From NCBI GenBank assembly GCA_947044405.1, contig CAMRHE010000018.1, forward strand, positions 4,092,001 through 4,156,000: a DNA stretch of 64,000 bases. Direction: 5' to 3'. Every line of letters starts with the position of its first letter. Positions within the stretch are counted from its first letter, which is position 1. Positions 10,819 through 22,639 of this stretch are shown one piece after another. Source of the DNA: Leptodactylus fallax (Eukaryota; Chordata; Amphibia; Anura; Leptodactylidae). Under the pieces are notes generated by a model, which worked only from the letters and a program-made list of their open reading frames with translations, did no database searches and had not been told where the DNA came from. Made by a program: the position numbers and the translations under genes.

Positions 10819-11031
10819 CTTCTCTTGCCATATCAAGTGCTTTTATTAGAGTTTTGATGGCCTGTTGCCATTCTTTATTCTCTAGCATTTTGTCTGATAG
10901 CAATGTATATATTCTCCAGAGGTTCTCGCAGGCCAGTGAGTTGTGAGTGCGGCCTGTCTCATCCTTCCATATCCGGCCTACTGTCAAATGATAAAATGCC
11001 TCATAATGCTCAGCAGCCTTCTCCAACTGAC
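10819..11031 (-). CDS. TTC29: TTC29 internal exon (213 bp)
   Basis: On the minus strand a tattgtag acceptor precedes the exon and a gtaggt donor follows it. The exon completes a split Gly codon from the exon at 29453-29638 and encodes [16 protein letters not shown], then [20 protein letters not shown], then [14 protein letters not shown] and [15 protein letters not shown]. From memory, human TTC29 has [23 protein letters not shown] and [20 protein letters not shown] in the same order, so identity is secure. It comprises TPR helices of a protein needed for sperm flagellum assembly or motility in mammals. It ends in phase 1, matching the start of the 86-bp exon at 6505-6590. No in-frame stop or frameshift. 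Confidence 0.95.
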
Positions 11032-11238
11032 CTACAATATATAAGACATGTATAAATATCATCACTCTGGACTACACAGCGGTAGTATATGTAATCTTTA
11101 CATAGTCATAAAAAGGCATATTAAAAAGCTGCAATCCATATATAGTGGAATAGTAAATAATGGCAGAGAATAGAAAATGTTGCAACGTTCATTCAAAAGA
11201 AAAAAGTGCATATTACATGTATTAAAATCAATGTTACT

Positions 11239-11635
11239 TTAACCCCTTCATGCTGGAGGCATTTTTCAATTTTTGTTTTTGACTCTCCACCTTCCAAACC
11301 CCATAACTTTTTTATTTTTCCGTTTGCAGAGCCATAAGAGGGCTTATTGTTTACGGGACAAATTGTTCTTCATAATGGTATCATTTATTACTCTGTACAA
11401 TGTTCTTGGAAGCTGGAAAAAAAAAGTCAGAATGGGGTAGAATTGTAGAAAAAATGCATTTGTGTGACTTTCTTACGGGCTTCGTTTTTACGGCGTTCAC
11501 TGTGCAGCCAAAATTACATATCACCTGTATTCTATGTTTTGCTACGATTCTGGGAATACCAAATTTATATAGTTTTATTTACATTTTAACCCCTTCACAA
11601 AAATCCAAAACTTTGCAAAAAGGGGGGGGTTGGAT

Positions 11636-11696
<61 letters not shown>

Positions 11697-11884
11697 GCCC
11701 CTGTGTCAGAGGGGCTCCCATGTCAGAGGGGTGCCCATGGTCAGCTTTGACCGAGGCACCGGGGGCTTAAAGTTCGCGATCAGTGTGGGCATTAGCGCGG
11801 GGTCTTTGCTGTATGCGGCTATGGCAGTCGTTCAGCTCCTGAGCAGCCACCATACTATTACGTCGGATGACGGGAAAGGGTTAA
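11239..11884. mobile_element. TTAA-flanked non-autonomous element (piggyBac-like ends)
   Basis: The left end is TTAACCCCTTCATGC and the right end is GACGGGAAAGGGTTAA; TTAA occurs at both boundaries (11239-11242, 11881-11884). The left two-thirds carry the familiar frog-repeat wording 'agagccataagagggctta' and 'ataatggtatcattta'. The right third (11700-11880) is GC-rich. A 50-plus T run sits inside. Family is inferred from end structure. A second, shorter relative lies at 13510-13720. Confidence 0.6.
11641..11695. repeat. Poly-T tract (about 53 T)
   Basis: A nearly uninterrupted run of T lies inside the TTAA-flanked element, directly after a G7 run at about 11622. Length is likely unstable and may be mis-sized in assembly. 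Confidence 0.95.
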
Positions 11885-13500
11885 GTGTTCCTTAAGTTAA
11901 AAAAACATGAAAAACTAAAGATGCAATTCCATTTGCAATTCAGCATCTGCCACCTCTTAAAGTGTAACTCCCATTTTATTTATTTATTTTTTGATATTGT
12001 GTTGGGAGTGTATTGTGAACATTTTTGTAATATGCTTTATTAACCTATCAAACGTCTTTTTACTAGAAAACAGACTTTAAAGTTCCCACTAACAATATAT
12101 CTCCAGTTTTGTAGTACCTAGAAAAATGGTTCTGGTATCACAAGAATGCTAAGATTCTTAAGATATTCTTAAGTACTAGCTATAAAAGAATTAGAGATAT
12201 TGCTAGTTAAAAACACAGTCGGGATTGTGATTTTATATTCAGCATGAACTGATGCATATTTAATTCAAATTCCAGACTGAGTTTTTAACTAGTGATATCT
12301 GAAATTTTGTTATAGCCAATATAGAATCTCAGGTTTCTTGTGATACCATTTTTTGAACCATTTTTCTAGGTCGTATAAAACCGAAGATACAGCTGTTTGA
12401 AGTGACCACCCCCTCCCCCCATTAGTAAATGCTTCAGCTCTGCATATTCACAATACAAATGTGTATAGACTTCCCCCAGCAATAGCTCAGTTAGAGGATT
12501 GCTAAGGAAAATATAACAGCCTTTTTCTACTATAAAGGAAGTTAGGTTAATAAAGTATATTTCAAAAATGACCTCGAAACAACCCCAACACAATAGCAAA
12601 AAAACCCCACAATTGACTTCCAAGAACAGCATTCACATTTCTCACCCTTTTCAAAGAACTTAAAGAGGGACAAAAACTGTGGTGTCCGAAGAGCATTGGG
12701 ACAAATTTATGTAGAATAAGCTATGCCTCTAACACCACCCAAGCCCTCTTTGGGCCCACCCAATCCACTTGTGCCTCACATAGTATAATGCCCCTTTTGT
12801 GGGCCTGACACTGTATCCCCTGCTTACAGACAAGGGATGAATGGTGAAGCAGAGAGTGGAGGTCTCCCTGCTTCACCATGGTACTGAACTCTATGTGTGT
12901 CGTCCAGACACAGGTTGAGTTGAAGCCAGGACATACCTCCTGCTGTCCCATCACCTGAATTTAGGGACTGTCCTACTTAATCCAGGATATTTTGGAGGTG
13001 TGCATTCATTACAGAAGACTGCATTGTCAGAGAGGCCAGCCTCACAGTTCTGTGTCGTTGCAGAGCAGTGAGAAACACCCTCCTTCACAGTAAAAAGTGT
13101 ACCATTAGGGGGCCATTCCTCAACACCCTGCGATGATGCTGAGCTGTAAGGCCAGGCCCTTCTAGGGGAAGATTTTGCTTTGGTATGTAACACTCCCTAC
13201 CTACCTTTTTAAATAGTGCAAATGTCAGTCAGCAGACAATTGGTTTGTAGTTCTGGTGGATAGCTGCCTAATTTTTGCCCACTTGTCTTATAACAATGGC
13301 CACTTATAAAGGCAGTACTTATAGTGAGATATGCTTGACCTACATGCTGCAGGTATAGCTGTCACTGTTCATGCTGCTATGAAATCAGATCATGTTTTGT
13401 CACATTGCAAAATGTAATACATTACATTTCCCACTTAGAGTCAGGAAAACAGATATAAATATAAATCTTAATACACAAAAACAACAACAAAAAAAGAAAG
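11885..13500. other. TTC29 intron, degraded repeats only
   Basis: There are short degraded repeats, including an inverted pair around 12085-12380 ('atcacaagaatgctaagattct' opposed by 'gaatctcaggtttcttgtgat') that suggests a foldback relic. No exon or RNA gene seen. Confidence 0.45.
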
Positions 13501-13509
13501 ATTAACTGA

Positions 13510-13720
13510 TACAGCCAGTTTTTGTTTCTGAATTTTTGCTGTTTTATTCCCCACCTTCCAAAGGCCATAACGTTTAATTTGTTGTTGGCAGAGCCATATT
13601 AGGACATATTTTTTGTGAGACAAATTTTGTTTTATAATGGTACCATTTAATGTTCTGTATGATGTACTAGGATGCTGGAATAAATTCAGAATGGGGTGGA
13701 ATTATGGCAGATGTTGGAAA
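13510..13720. repeat. Second copy of the 11239-type repeat
   Basis: Wording such as 'caccttccaaaggccataacg', 'agagccatattaggacata' and 'ataatggtaccatttaatg' parallels 11290-11400. The element boundaries are not visible here. The plus-strand 95-codon frame across it is not a gene. Confidence 0.6.
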
Positions 13721-14248
13721 CATGATAAGACAATTACAAACAAACTTGTGCTGGTAAGTCAACTTTCAAACCCTGCAGATTCATTGCAAATATTTCTGCA
13801 ACATGAAGTCAGTCACATTCTTCTAACAAACACATGGATTTCTACAAGCTTCAATAAGAAGAATGGAAGAGAAGTTTCTGCTACAAATCTTCCATATATT
13901 AATTCGCCAAAAACCAAATTATGATAAAAATATTCCAAGAATTTCCCATATGAATCTGACATACTGTTCCAATACATTGTAACATTAAAATAATATTGAT
14001 CAATAGAAAATTATCTGAGCTTAAAAGGCAATAGTGTGTAATGGTCCTGTAAGGAACATCCATAGAGTACACGCAGTATCTACAAAAGATCTGGTATACG
14101 TTATCCCCTCTTCCTTTGAAACATTACCCCATATTTTTCTCTTTTGCATCATACAATAAACATATTATTTAGAGGCTAAATGTATATTACATTCACATTT
14201 TAGGCAAAATAGGGCAAACTTTTATCTTTTGTATTTCAGTGTCATAGG

Positions 14249-14573
14249 TTTAAAGAGGGGTTTCCAGAGATTAAAAGCATATATTTTATAGGGCTTAGAA
14301 TGAGAATGCTAACATTAAACAATGGTACTAACCTCTGTCTGAATTCCCATCGCTTTGGTTCTGATGGTCCCTGTTGCTCTCCAGTTCCTAGTGTCTGTAG
14401 AGATGCCCACTCATCCGATCCCTGGCTGCTGCGATGCCATGTCTCAATCAGTGATTGGCTGAGTGTGTGTTGGATACCAGCAAGTAAAGAGCAGTACGGA
14501 CCAAGAGATCAAAGAGATGGAGAAATCTATGCCCTATAAAATATATTATTTAATAAGTGGAAAATCCCTTTAA
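14249..14573. mobile_element. TTAA MITE (T2-like)
   Basis: The left end is TTAAAGAGGGGTTTCCAG and the right end is AAGTGGAAAATCCCTTTAA, in inverted orientation with TTAA at both boundaries. The core includes 'tcagtgattggctgag', a segment shared in style with other frog MITEs. Confidence 0.65.
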
Positions 14574-14939
14574 TATAATCCTAGGTGTAAGGTATAAACT
14601 GTATTCAACCATGCAAGCACAATTCCCTTGGAAACAAAATCTCTTTATGGATATGAGGATCTTGTCTTCTTTACATACATACTTTACATGCTTCAAAATA
14701 TCTGAAAATCAGACATATAATCATTTAATATATGCAAGTTATAAGCACTGACCAAACCTTAGATAGAGGAACATGCATATGGCTTCATCAGCCGCATTAT
14801 TTTCCCAGTGCAAAGACTGATATTAACACAAATGGGTTTAAATGGGAAGCTGCCATAAAAGCAGGCACATAAATGTAATTCTTCCAGACGCTATTTTGAT
14901 GCACATTTTTTGATGTCATGAATATTTAATGAAATGGCC

Positions 14940-15330
14940 CAAACTAAAGCCATATAACATTCTTACATTACTGATGCCTGCGCCCGTGAGCTACAAACAT
15001 TAGAGCCATGATTGAGTGTACTAAAATGAACTCATTCAGCATTGCATTGATTAGTCGAAACGCAGGGAAAGAGAAGGGAGACAGAGGAAAAGATGCGTTA
15101 CCCCACTTAAGAATAAAAGCTGGCACAATTGAAGGTTTCATTGCTAGAGCAAGGACAGCATTATACACTAACCCGTAATTAAATAAATAAGGTATCGTTG
15201 TAAGCGCTGCTTGCCGAGACCTGACATTAATCTGGTGGGATGTTAATTAGGTTCAAAGACTGCTTCCGGTGTTGTTCTAGTAATTTATTATGTCACAAAT
15301 TGCAAGATGTACTGGCTGACCTGCCCGACT
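14940..15330. other. Repeat-free block, possible conserved non-coding element
   Basis: About 390 bp lack any repeat family seen elsewhere in the window and have balanced composition. They contain homeodomain-like TAATTA and ATTAATC sites (near 15175 and 15228). No open frame is convincing. The suggestion of a regulatory element is inference only. Confidence 0.25.
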
Positions 15331-15560
15331 GCCTGGTATCAGCAATCTGGAGGGCAGCTAATTATCTTCTTCCCTATAAGCATGTGCATTTTTTGTATCC
15401 AGTGCAAGTTAAAGTGGAAGAAACAATCCAAGAGAAATAATTTGACACTTCCAGACAGGAACATTTTTCTAGTCAGAAGAATAAGTAGAAACCAGAGTGT
15501 TTGTTATGAACAGCAGTTACTCTATATGTTCTGTAGAATGCAAGTCGAGAATTCAGCTGG

Positions 15561-15563
<3 letters not shown>

Positions 15564-15610
<47 letters not shown>
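15564..15610. repeat. (TA)n microsatellite
   Basis: An uninterrupted TA dinucleotide run of about 46 bp. Confidence 0.95.
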
Positions 15611-15616
<6 letters not shown>

Positions 15617-16089
15617 AGAACTATAGACTGAAATATAATTTATTCTAAAAGTTAGTTACACAAAAGTACATCTACAGTCTACAAATCTACAACCACAAGG
15701 TATCCTAATAGGCAAAAGCAGTTACATCACAATATTAAGCCATCATGTCCAGCGAACATTGAAGGTTCTTTGTGAAATGTCACTGACCTAACTCATTCTG
15801 TGCTGAAATTAAGGTCCGCTAATTTATTTTACTATGCATTTGTTCTATTAAATTGCTCTATTCCAATCAGCCAGAATAATATTCCCTGTTGTTATAACCT
15901 TCGGGTTTCATGACTTTAAAATTAGATTTTTGCTTCTAAATTTGCTTCTTAGATTTTTAGACTTCAGTGTAACAATAACCATCTATCAGCGATAAAGCTA
16001 TAAAGGAGGAATGGCAGTGTGTCTCTAAATGTATGGACTATACTGAAACCGAGTAGGCAGGCATCTAGGGGGTTTGTTCTATGGACCAG

Positions 16090-16678
16090 AATCAGCAATG
16101 TGGACTAACTAAAACTTAATTTTTAATCTATAATTAAAAAGCAATATCAAAAAATTAAAACCAGTAATGCATCCCAACCTGATCAACAAAGGCCAAAAAT
16201 AGTAGAGCAGTAATAATGTGCCTCACACTGTGAGTCCAATGATATTACATAAATATAGAATGGTCACCCCATATTCCTTATGGTTGTATGGGTGGGTTCA
16301 CAATAGAGCAATCATCGTCCAGGTTAAGGTGCTCACCCAGGAGGGGTATGTCCCTAATGTACCCTAATCTGTACCCTGGCTGACCCACACACGACCCACA
16401 TTCTGACAAGGGCAGTAGCAAATTCTGCACCTATTAATCCTATGGTTGCTCCATTATGACCCCACCCATATGACTATAAAGAATACAGGCAAGACCATTC
16501 TATATTTATATAATATCTTTGGGGGACTCAAAGTGTCAGGCAGGTTATTACTGCTCTACTACTTCATCTGTTGTTGCCTTTGTTGATCAGGTTGGTATAC
16601 AACACTGTTTTTAATTTTTTGATATGGTCTTTTAATTGTATATTAAAAATTAAGTTTTAGTTAGTCGTATTGCTGATT
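16090..16678. mobile_element. Foldback element with ~240-bp inverted arms
   Basis: The left arm from 16090 (ACTAACTAAAACTTAATTTT, ATCAAAAAATTAAAA, CCAACCTGATCAACAAAGGC, GTAGAGCAGTAATAA, AATATAGAATGGTC) is matched in the same order by the reverse complement of 16490-16678. The loop includes near-repeats around 'ctgtaccctggctgaccc'. No coding sequence. Superfamily unknown. Confidence 0.8.
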
Positions 16679-16779
16679 TTGTGCTATTGACTGTGGTGGA
16701 CAGTATCTAGAAGAACTCTTTCTACCTAATGAGGTGATAAGTTATTTGCTGGATTGTGTTCATTTTATGGATTTAGGCT

Positions 16780-17770
16780 AAGGCCACATGTAGCACAAAG
16801 AAGCTAAAAAACGATGCAGAAAAAAATGCAGTGTAAACATATTGCTTTTTTTTCCCGCAGCATTTTTCATTGTGTTTTTGCTGAGCTTTTCTTTGCGGAT
16901 TTTCTGCCCTTATTAAAGCCTATCCTTAGGATAATACAGGCCATTTATATCTGATCAGAGGAGGTTCAGCATCTGGCATCCATACCAATCAGCTGATTTA
17001 AGGGGCTGCTGCATTCAGGTGACCACGGCAACTTTGTTTTTTTGAGTACCTGGCACAGTTATGCACATTGTGTATCAGCTGAGTTTAGTATTGCAGCTTA
17101 ATCCTAATTGACTTGAGTGGGATGGAGCTGCAAAAAGGTTATACGATGCATGAATATGACATAACAGGCGAAGAAGAGGCCACAGTACTCGCCAGAGTGC
17201 CACAGTCTTTTCAATCAATTGGTAGGGGTGCAGGATGTCACATCCCCACTGTTTTGATATTGGTGATCCTAAGGATAGATCATTAATATTAAAATTCTAG
17301 AAAAAAGAGAAAACTAAGGCACTATTGCAGCTTTGCTAATATAAATATAATATAGTACATATAATATATATACTATAATATATAGCTACTATCAAAATTC
17401 CTTCCATTGGACGTATATTCAAAGGTAATGAGTATGTCTAGTCACAAGGCACTTTGGCTAAAAATTTTAAGATACTTTAGTACTGTTCCCTATTCCCAAA
17501 TATTACAGCCAAGGTATGCTTAAACTAGAGGTTTAACTTTATTGTCCATTTGTGGAAAGATGACAGGTGCATTTATTAATTTATTCCTTAAAAGAAGTTT
17601 TCCCATTTCTGTAACTTATCCTCGATCCGATCACGAGAATAGGAGTGTTTTGTGTCCCTATTCTGAATAAAGTAGTGCTGGGCAGGCACTCCACTGCTCC
17701 ATTTTTTTCAATGGGATTGGTGAAAACCGATTTGGATAAACAAAGCAACAAAATACTCAGAATGACATCG
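16780..17770. repeat. Degraded MITE-type repeats in intron
   Basis: The stretch begins with 'ttaggctaaggccacatgtagc', a common beginning of frog MITEs, followed by 'gatcagaggaggttcagcatctggcatcc'-type wording. Boundaries are not resolved, and no gene is visible. Confidence 0.35.
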
Positions 17771-18909
17771 CCTGCACACAGTGGTGAACCTAGCCTCTTT
17801 GCTGCCTGAGGCGGACTATAGAAAGACCCCCCCCCCCCCAAAAAACAAACAAACCTGAGTTTCCATGCTACTAGTTTAACACACTGTTATCGTCACACAA
17901 TATACACAATACATAAAGTTATAAAACAGTTTTTAAGAATTCTTCTTCCTGTATTACTTCAGTATCAGATCAACAACACGGCATTAACAATGAAAGTAAT
18001 TTCTCACATCTTCTGCTTGGTGGATGGATGAGCCCACGTGGCCCCTATTCTCTATAATAGGAGCCCCGCAGATAGCTGAGTACTGGACTTCGGCTATCTT
18101 TGGCACTCCCATTAAAGTGAATGAGAGCCACGCGGGTTCGTCCATCCACCAAGTGACACACCTATATATATGGCTGCGGTCAGGCTGGATTCCCACCTAG
18201 TGGGGGGAAAAACCCAATTCTCAGGCTCAGTGGGGGTCTCAGCAGACAGACCCCCATCAATCAGGTATTGATCCTCTATCATTTAGGTGAATACAGTGCA
18301 GTAACATTCTGTGACTTACAGGTGACGTCTCTGACTAATCGGTCACATTTCCCTTCTCTTCCCTTTGGACCGCCATGACCACTTCTTCCAGCTGTGACTT
18401 GTCTCTGTAAAGGTTGCAACACAGACATCTTTGGCTTCTCACTTTTCCAGGCATCCAACCCACATTGTCCTCACCTACACACCCATCCTGCTGCTACCCC
18501 AATTATAAAATATATGATATAACCCCCCATAATGAATAATACCCCCAAGTGCATCTTTATATTAATAATGTCCGTGTGTACCCTGTATAAATAGTGCCCC
18601 TTATTAATAATGACCCAGGTGTTAACTAATTAAAAAGTTTTCCAGGTCATTAATAAACTAATCAGTGGGGCTCAAAAACCCAGGATCCCCACTGACCAGC
18701 TGTTTGAATGGTACCTGTGTAAGCGCCATGACCGCTTCTCTGTTTACATAGTGTAATTCATCTCATAGCGGCCATGTAATGTAACTGCAGCCTCGTCCTG
18801 TACATGTCTACAGTATGTGACAAGGCTACAATTACATCACACGGTCACTGTAAACAGACAGCGTATAATATAAACAGGTGCCATAGCCCATGTTTATAGC
18901 GCCCCATTT

Positions 18910-19395
18910 AGACACACTATAATGTTCCACAGCAGCCCCTGCACACTGTATTATGCCTCTCAGCGGCCCCTGCACACGGTATTATGATTTATAGTGGCCC
19001 CTGCTCACGGTATTATGCCCCGCATTGGCCACTGCACACGGTATTATGTTCCACAGCAACTCATGCACAGTTTTATGCCCCATATTGGCCCCTGCACACG
19101 GTATTATGCTCTATATTGGCCCCAGCACACGGTATTATGCTCCATAGTGGCCCCTGCACTGGTATTATGCTCTATAGTGGCCCTTGCACTGGTATTATGC
19201 CAAGTGGCCCCTGCAGGGTTTATGCTCCATAATGGCCCCTGCACTGGTATTATGCTCCATAGTGGCCCCTGCACTGGTATTATGCTCTATAGTGGCCCTT
19301 GCACTGGTATTATGCTCCAGAGTGGCCCCTGCACAGGGTATTATGCTCTACAGTGGTCCCTGCACAGGGTATTATGCCCCATAGTGGCCCACCCA
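18910..19395. repeat. ~30-bp array (GTATTATGCTCCATAGTGGCC type)
   Basis: About 15 imperfect units of 28-32 bp with the core TATTATGCTCYATAGTGGCCCC and TGCAC. Plus-strand open frames of up to 134 codons across it are by-products of the periodicity. Confidence 0.9.
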
Positions 19396-19404
19396 TGAAC
19401 TATT

Positions 19405-19720
19405 ATTATACTCTGGGGTCTTTTCAGACCCCAGAGTATAATGATTGGAGACCCAGGGGAGAATACAAATATAAAAACCAGAGTTACTTACCTATCCTGG
19501 ACACCGGTGCACTCCTTGCAGATTTCGGCCCTGTTTAATTGCGCACACACGTCACGTGATCAGGCGACGAGACCTGATGACGTCACCAGAGGCCCCAAGC
19601 CTGCTCGGAGTTACATCGGATCGCAGGAGGTGAGTAACACTGGTTTTTATGTTCCCTCACCAACCCTAGGCCTCCGATTATTATACTCCGGGGTCTGAAT
19701 AGGCCCCGGAGTATAATAAT
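19405..19720. repeat. Hairpin-body-hairpin unit, copy 1
   Basis: ATTATACTCTGGGGTCT with its exact complement (19405-19442) opens the unit. A second hairpin (19677-19720) closes it. Next to each hairpin the body repeats in inverted form: 'ggagacccaggggag..ataaaaacc' on the left, 'ggtttttatgttccctcacc..ctaggcctcc' on the right. The centre is CpG-rich with CACGTGA and GACGTCACC. Confidence 0.85.
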
Positions 19721-20047
19721 AGTAGTATTTGCGGCCCGCGGCCTCACTTACCGATCCCCGCGGCCGCTCACAGCGGCATCCACTTCCCTTTCTGCGGCCC
19801 ATAGCAGAAGGGGAAGTGGGGGGCGGCCACGAGCAGACGCGGGGTAGGTAAATAAATAGGCCCTGACCTGCCGGGGATGCTCCAACAGGTTACGGCCTAT
19901 TTATATATATAAAAAAAAAGTTATACTCACCTGCGATGCCTTGATGCAGTCGCCGCCGCCTCCTCTTCTTGTCCGCGACGTCTGTGTCTCAGCGTAGGCG
20001 GCGTGATGACGTCATTGTATCACCGCCTGCGCTGAGATGCGACGTCT

Positions 20048-20129
20048 TGTAAACCAGCCCAGGACAGGCCCCGCTCAGCTCTGTTTTTTTTTTTTTTTTT
20101 TAAAGCAGCCTGTCCTGGGCTGGTTTACA
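20048..20129. repeat. CAGCCCAGGACAGG inverted pair
   Basis: GTAAACCAGCCCAGGACAGG (20049-20068) is opposed by its complement at 20109-20128 across a loop that includes a T run. The same pair occurs at 33923-33995 in an element of different TIR family and opposite orientation. Confidence 0.85.
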
Positions 20130-20454
20130 TTAAATAGTAAAAATGCCGCCCCCCGGACAGTGCCGCCCGAGGCGGCCGCCTCACGTCGCCTCATTAGCGG
20201 TGCGCCCCTGCCTGCACAGCACAGCATCAGATGAGGTATGTTATTTGGCTTCTCAGACTTGGTGGCAGGTCCTCTTAAGTGCATATTAAAAAATCACATA
20301 CTTGTCATTTAAATTCTTGTCCCACTGGTATTCAATTTCCTGTTGTCAGTGTAGAATAAAGATATGTTGTTCTTATACACATAACGCAAGTTTATTTTTT
20401 TTTTTTCATAAATTAAAATACATTTTTATGGGTGTATAAAATCCCTTTTAATGC

Positions 20455-20752
20455 CGGGGCTCCACATTGTGAAAAAGCTGTGTTTTACATTACCTGCAAA
20501 GTGAATGGGATTCTGACTAATCCTATCCACACATTGCAGAAAAAAATTTGCAGCAGAAAAGCGCTCGAGTTTTAAAAAAAAAAAAAATCACAGCATGTCA
20601 ATTATACCTACGGAAATGCTGGTGTTTTCCGTATAGGTATAATAGGGGCAGAAAGTCCACAGAGGAAAATCGCAGACTTGGAAAAAAGCAGATGCCCCGC
20701 CAGTCTTTCCACAGCATTTTTGGCTGCGGCTCACTACATGGAGCCTTAGCCT
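20455..20752. mobile_element. MITE relic
   Basis: The left end contains 'gccggggctccacattgtg' and the right end 'cactacatggagccttagcc', an imperfect inverted pair. The core contains two opposed 'tatacctacggaaatg'/'ccgtataggtata' segments. No coding function. Confidence 0.5.
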
Positions 20753-20873
20753 TAAACTCAATGGGCAACTATTTAATACATGGTTGTGTTCAGTCTGCTA
20801 AAGAGAGAGAAGCACTTTGGAATCATGGTTGCGTATATGAACACCAGTTATCCATATAGGAAAACTTCTTTAA

Positions 20874-21032
20874 AGCTGAGGCCAAACGTTGAGGAAAAGC
20901 TGCTTTTTTGTTGCAGATTTTGCTGAATTTTTTTGAGCCAAAAACCAGGAGTAGATTTAGCAGATGAGAGAAGTATAAGTGCTTCCTTTCTATTTCCCAT
21001 TCCCTTTGAAGCCACACTTGGCCTCAGCCTAA
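20874..21032. mobile_element. Short MITE
   Basis: Inverted ends AGCTGAGGCCAAACGTTG and CCACACTTGGCCTCAGCCT. The core 'gttgcagattttgctgaa' followed by 'agccaaaaaccaggagt' is a common frog repeat. Confidence 0.6.
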
Positions 21033-21069
21033 AATGGTTTATACATAGTTTCCTATAGCATTCTAGAAG

Positions 21070-21355
21070 TTAAAGGGGTTGTCAGGTGTTTTATAAAACA
21101 GAAAAAATAAGTCATACTTACCTAACCAATACCTCTCCAAATCTATTCAATTGCTGCCTGAGCAGGATCTCTGTGACTGACTGCAGTGGTCACATGACCA
21201 CAGGGACAGCATCACTGAATACAGAATTCATCAGGGGACTAGGCAGAGTGGAGATGTGAGTGTTGGGGCATTAGTAAGGAGAGTAAGATTTCTTTTTATT
21301 TTATAAGATTCTAGGGGTTTTTTTTGCTTAGCATAAATGGCTGGACAAGCCCTTT
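21070..21355. mobile_element. T2-like MITE, right end degraded
   Basis: The left end is TTAAAGGGGTTGTCAGGTG. The right end, 'gctggacaagccctttta', is the expected inverted partner with a decayed TTAA. The core contains a CACATGACC hairpin. Confidence 0.55.
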
Positions 21356-21359
21356 TACT

Positions 21360-22100
21360 CATGGGTCATAGTGTCATGATTATTCAAGGAGCACATTCTA
21401 AATGTTTTTATTCATCTAATCTCACTGTGAATACTAAGCAGACTACTATATATTAAATTTTAATATATTTTAAAATAGGACATCTCAGTACTGACAACTG
21501 AGCTTCTCTACTTAGTCCATTATTTGTTGGATTGGACATTTACATGAAGCAAGTTCAATTTATTCCTTATAATGTAACATTAATAAAGATTACACAAGAA
21601 GGAAAGACAATACCAGAGTAATCCTCAATGCCATCACATTATTGTTGTACATAAAAAGGTAATCTCTTGTTATTGCCTTTCATCAGGGCACTTTCCATAC
21701 TCTTTATTCATGATCTACAACTTATCTCAATGTAACACTAATTTAATATAGCCGTAAGGTTTTGTCTGCATTTTAATTGCCAGAATTTGCATAATAATCA
21801 ATACACTACCGCTATTAATTCATATATACATAAAAGCTAGCACAGGAAGGGTAATGTTTATGCACTGGACTTGTTAAAATATTTTAGATTTGCATTTCTT
21901 CTTTACTTCTTTAAGGATTGTGGACTAAATATTAACACAGAAAACTGTGTACACAGCACTATCACTCATATATCAACCGTATAGAGCCACATATATTAAA
22001 AATGTAACTGACAGTTGTTACAGGTTACAGAATTTATGACAGTATTTATGTTGCAGAACACTAAATAAATATAGCAAAACTCTCAGCTGCAGAGAAGGGT
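21360..22100. other. AT-rich intronic stretch without recognised repeat
   Basis: No element ends, arrays or exons were recognised. Sites of the TAATT type are common, but this is expected at this base composition. Confidence 0.35.
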
Positions 22101-22259
22101 ATGCAGGCCATTCACTTGTATGGGAGTTTCAAAAATAGGTAAAGTTGTTTCGATGGCTAGTTTTTGGAACTTTTCGAACCAGATTCAACCCGAAATTTCC
22201 AAAAGCTTCAGCTCAACTGAAACTTTTTGAGTTTCATCAAACATAAATCACTATTTCAC

Positions 22260-22620
22260 TTTGGCGTCTCTTCAGATCCCAGAGTTTATCAAGTGAGGGC
22301 CCTTGCCTTTCCTCTCCTAGGCTCCCCTTCAGCATTTAACAGTCTCACAGTGTCCTCTTTCTGCTTCCTGATCACATCACAGGGATTATGTGCCCCGTAA
22401 CCACAGGCCTCACCACCCCTGATTTTGTGATCCTTGCCTTTAAGCTTGATGACATTGGCGTGACCACGACACTACTGACGCCTAATCACAAGCCTCAGCA
22501 GTTCCCCGGGCCGCATGCCATCAGCCGACGCTGCCATGAAGCCCAGTAGCGATGAATATAGATGTTTACAATTTTACTGTACCTCCCCTGGGCCTCCACT
22601 TATTATACTCTGGGATGTAT
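22260..22620. repeat. Degraded hairpin-body unit
   Basis: 'tcttcagatcccagagttta' (22268) and 'tattatactctggga' (22601) are decayed halves of the hairpins seen at 19405 and 24089. They enclose 'cctcccctgggcctcc' and a CpG-bearing centre. No array adjoins it. Confidence 0.55.
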
Positions 22621-22639
22621 CACTTCTGGTTCCTGCCAA

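Larger units (their letters stand above)
17779..20210. mobile_element. Non-autonomous hAT element with full cassette
   Basis: The left end begins CAGTGGTGAACCTAGCC and continues into TGCCTGAGGCGGAC. The right end, on the minus strand, begins CAGGGGCGCACCGCTAATGA and continues to TGAGGCGG. The octamer CCTGCACA is identical on both sides (17771-17778 and 20211-20218). In order it holds: unresolved sequence with A/C runs, a ~30-bp array (18910-19395), hairpin, CpG-rich body, hairpin (19405-19720), then GC-rich modules with GATCCCCGC, AATAGGCC, GACGTC and a CAGCCCAGGACAGG inverted pair. No transposase. The TIRs differ from those of the elements at 4097 and 23785, which share the array and hairpins. 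Confidence 0.88.
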
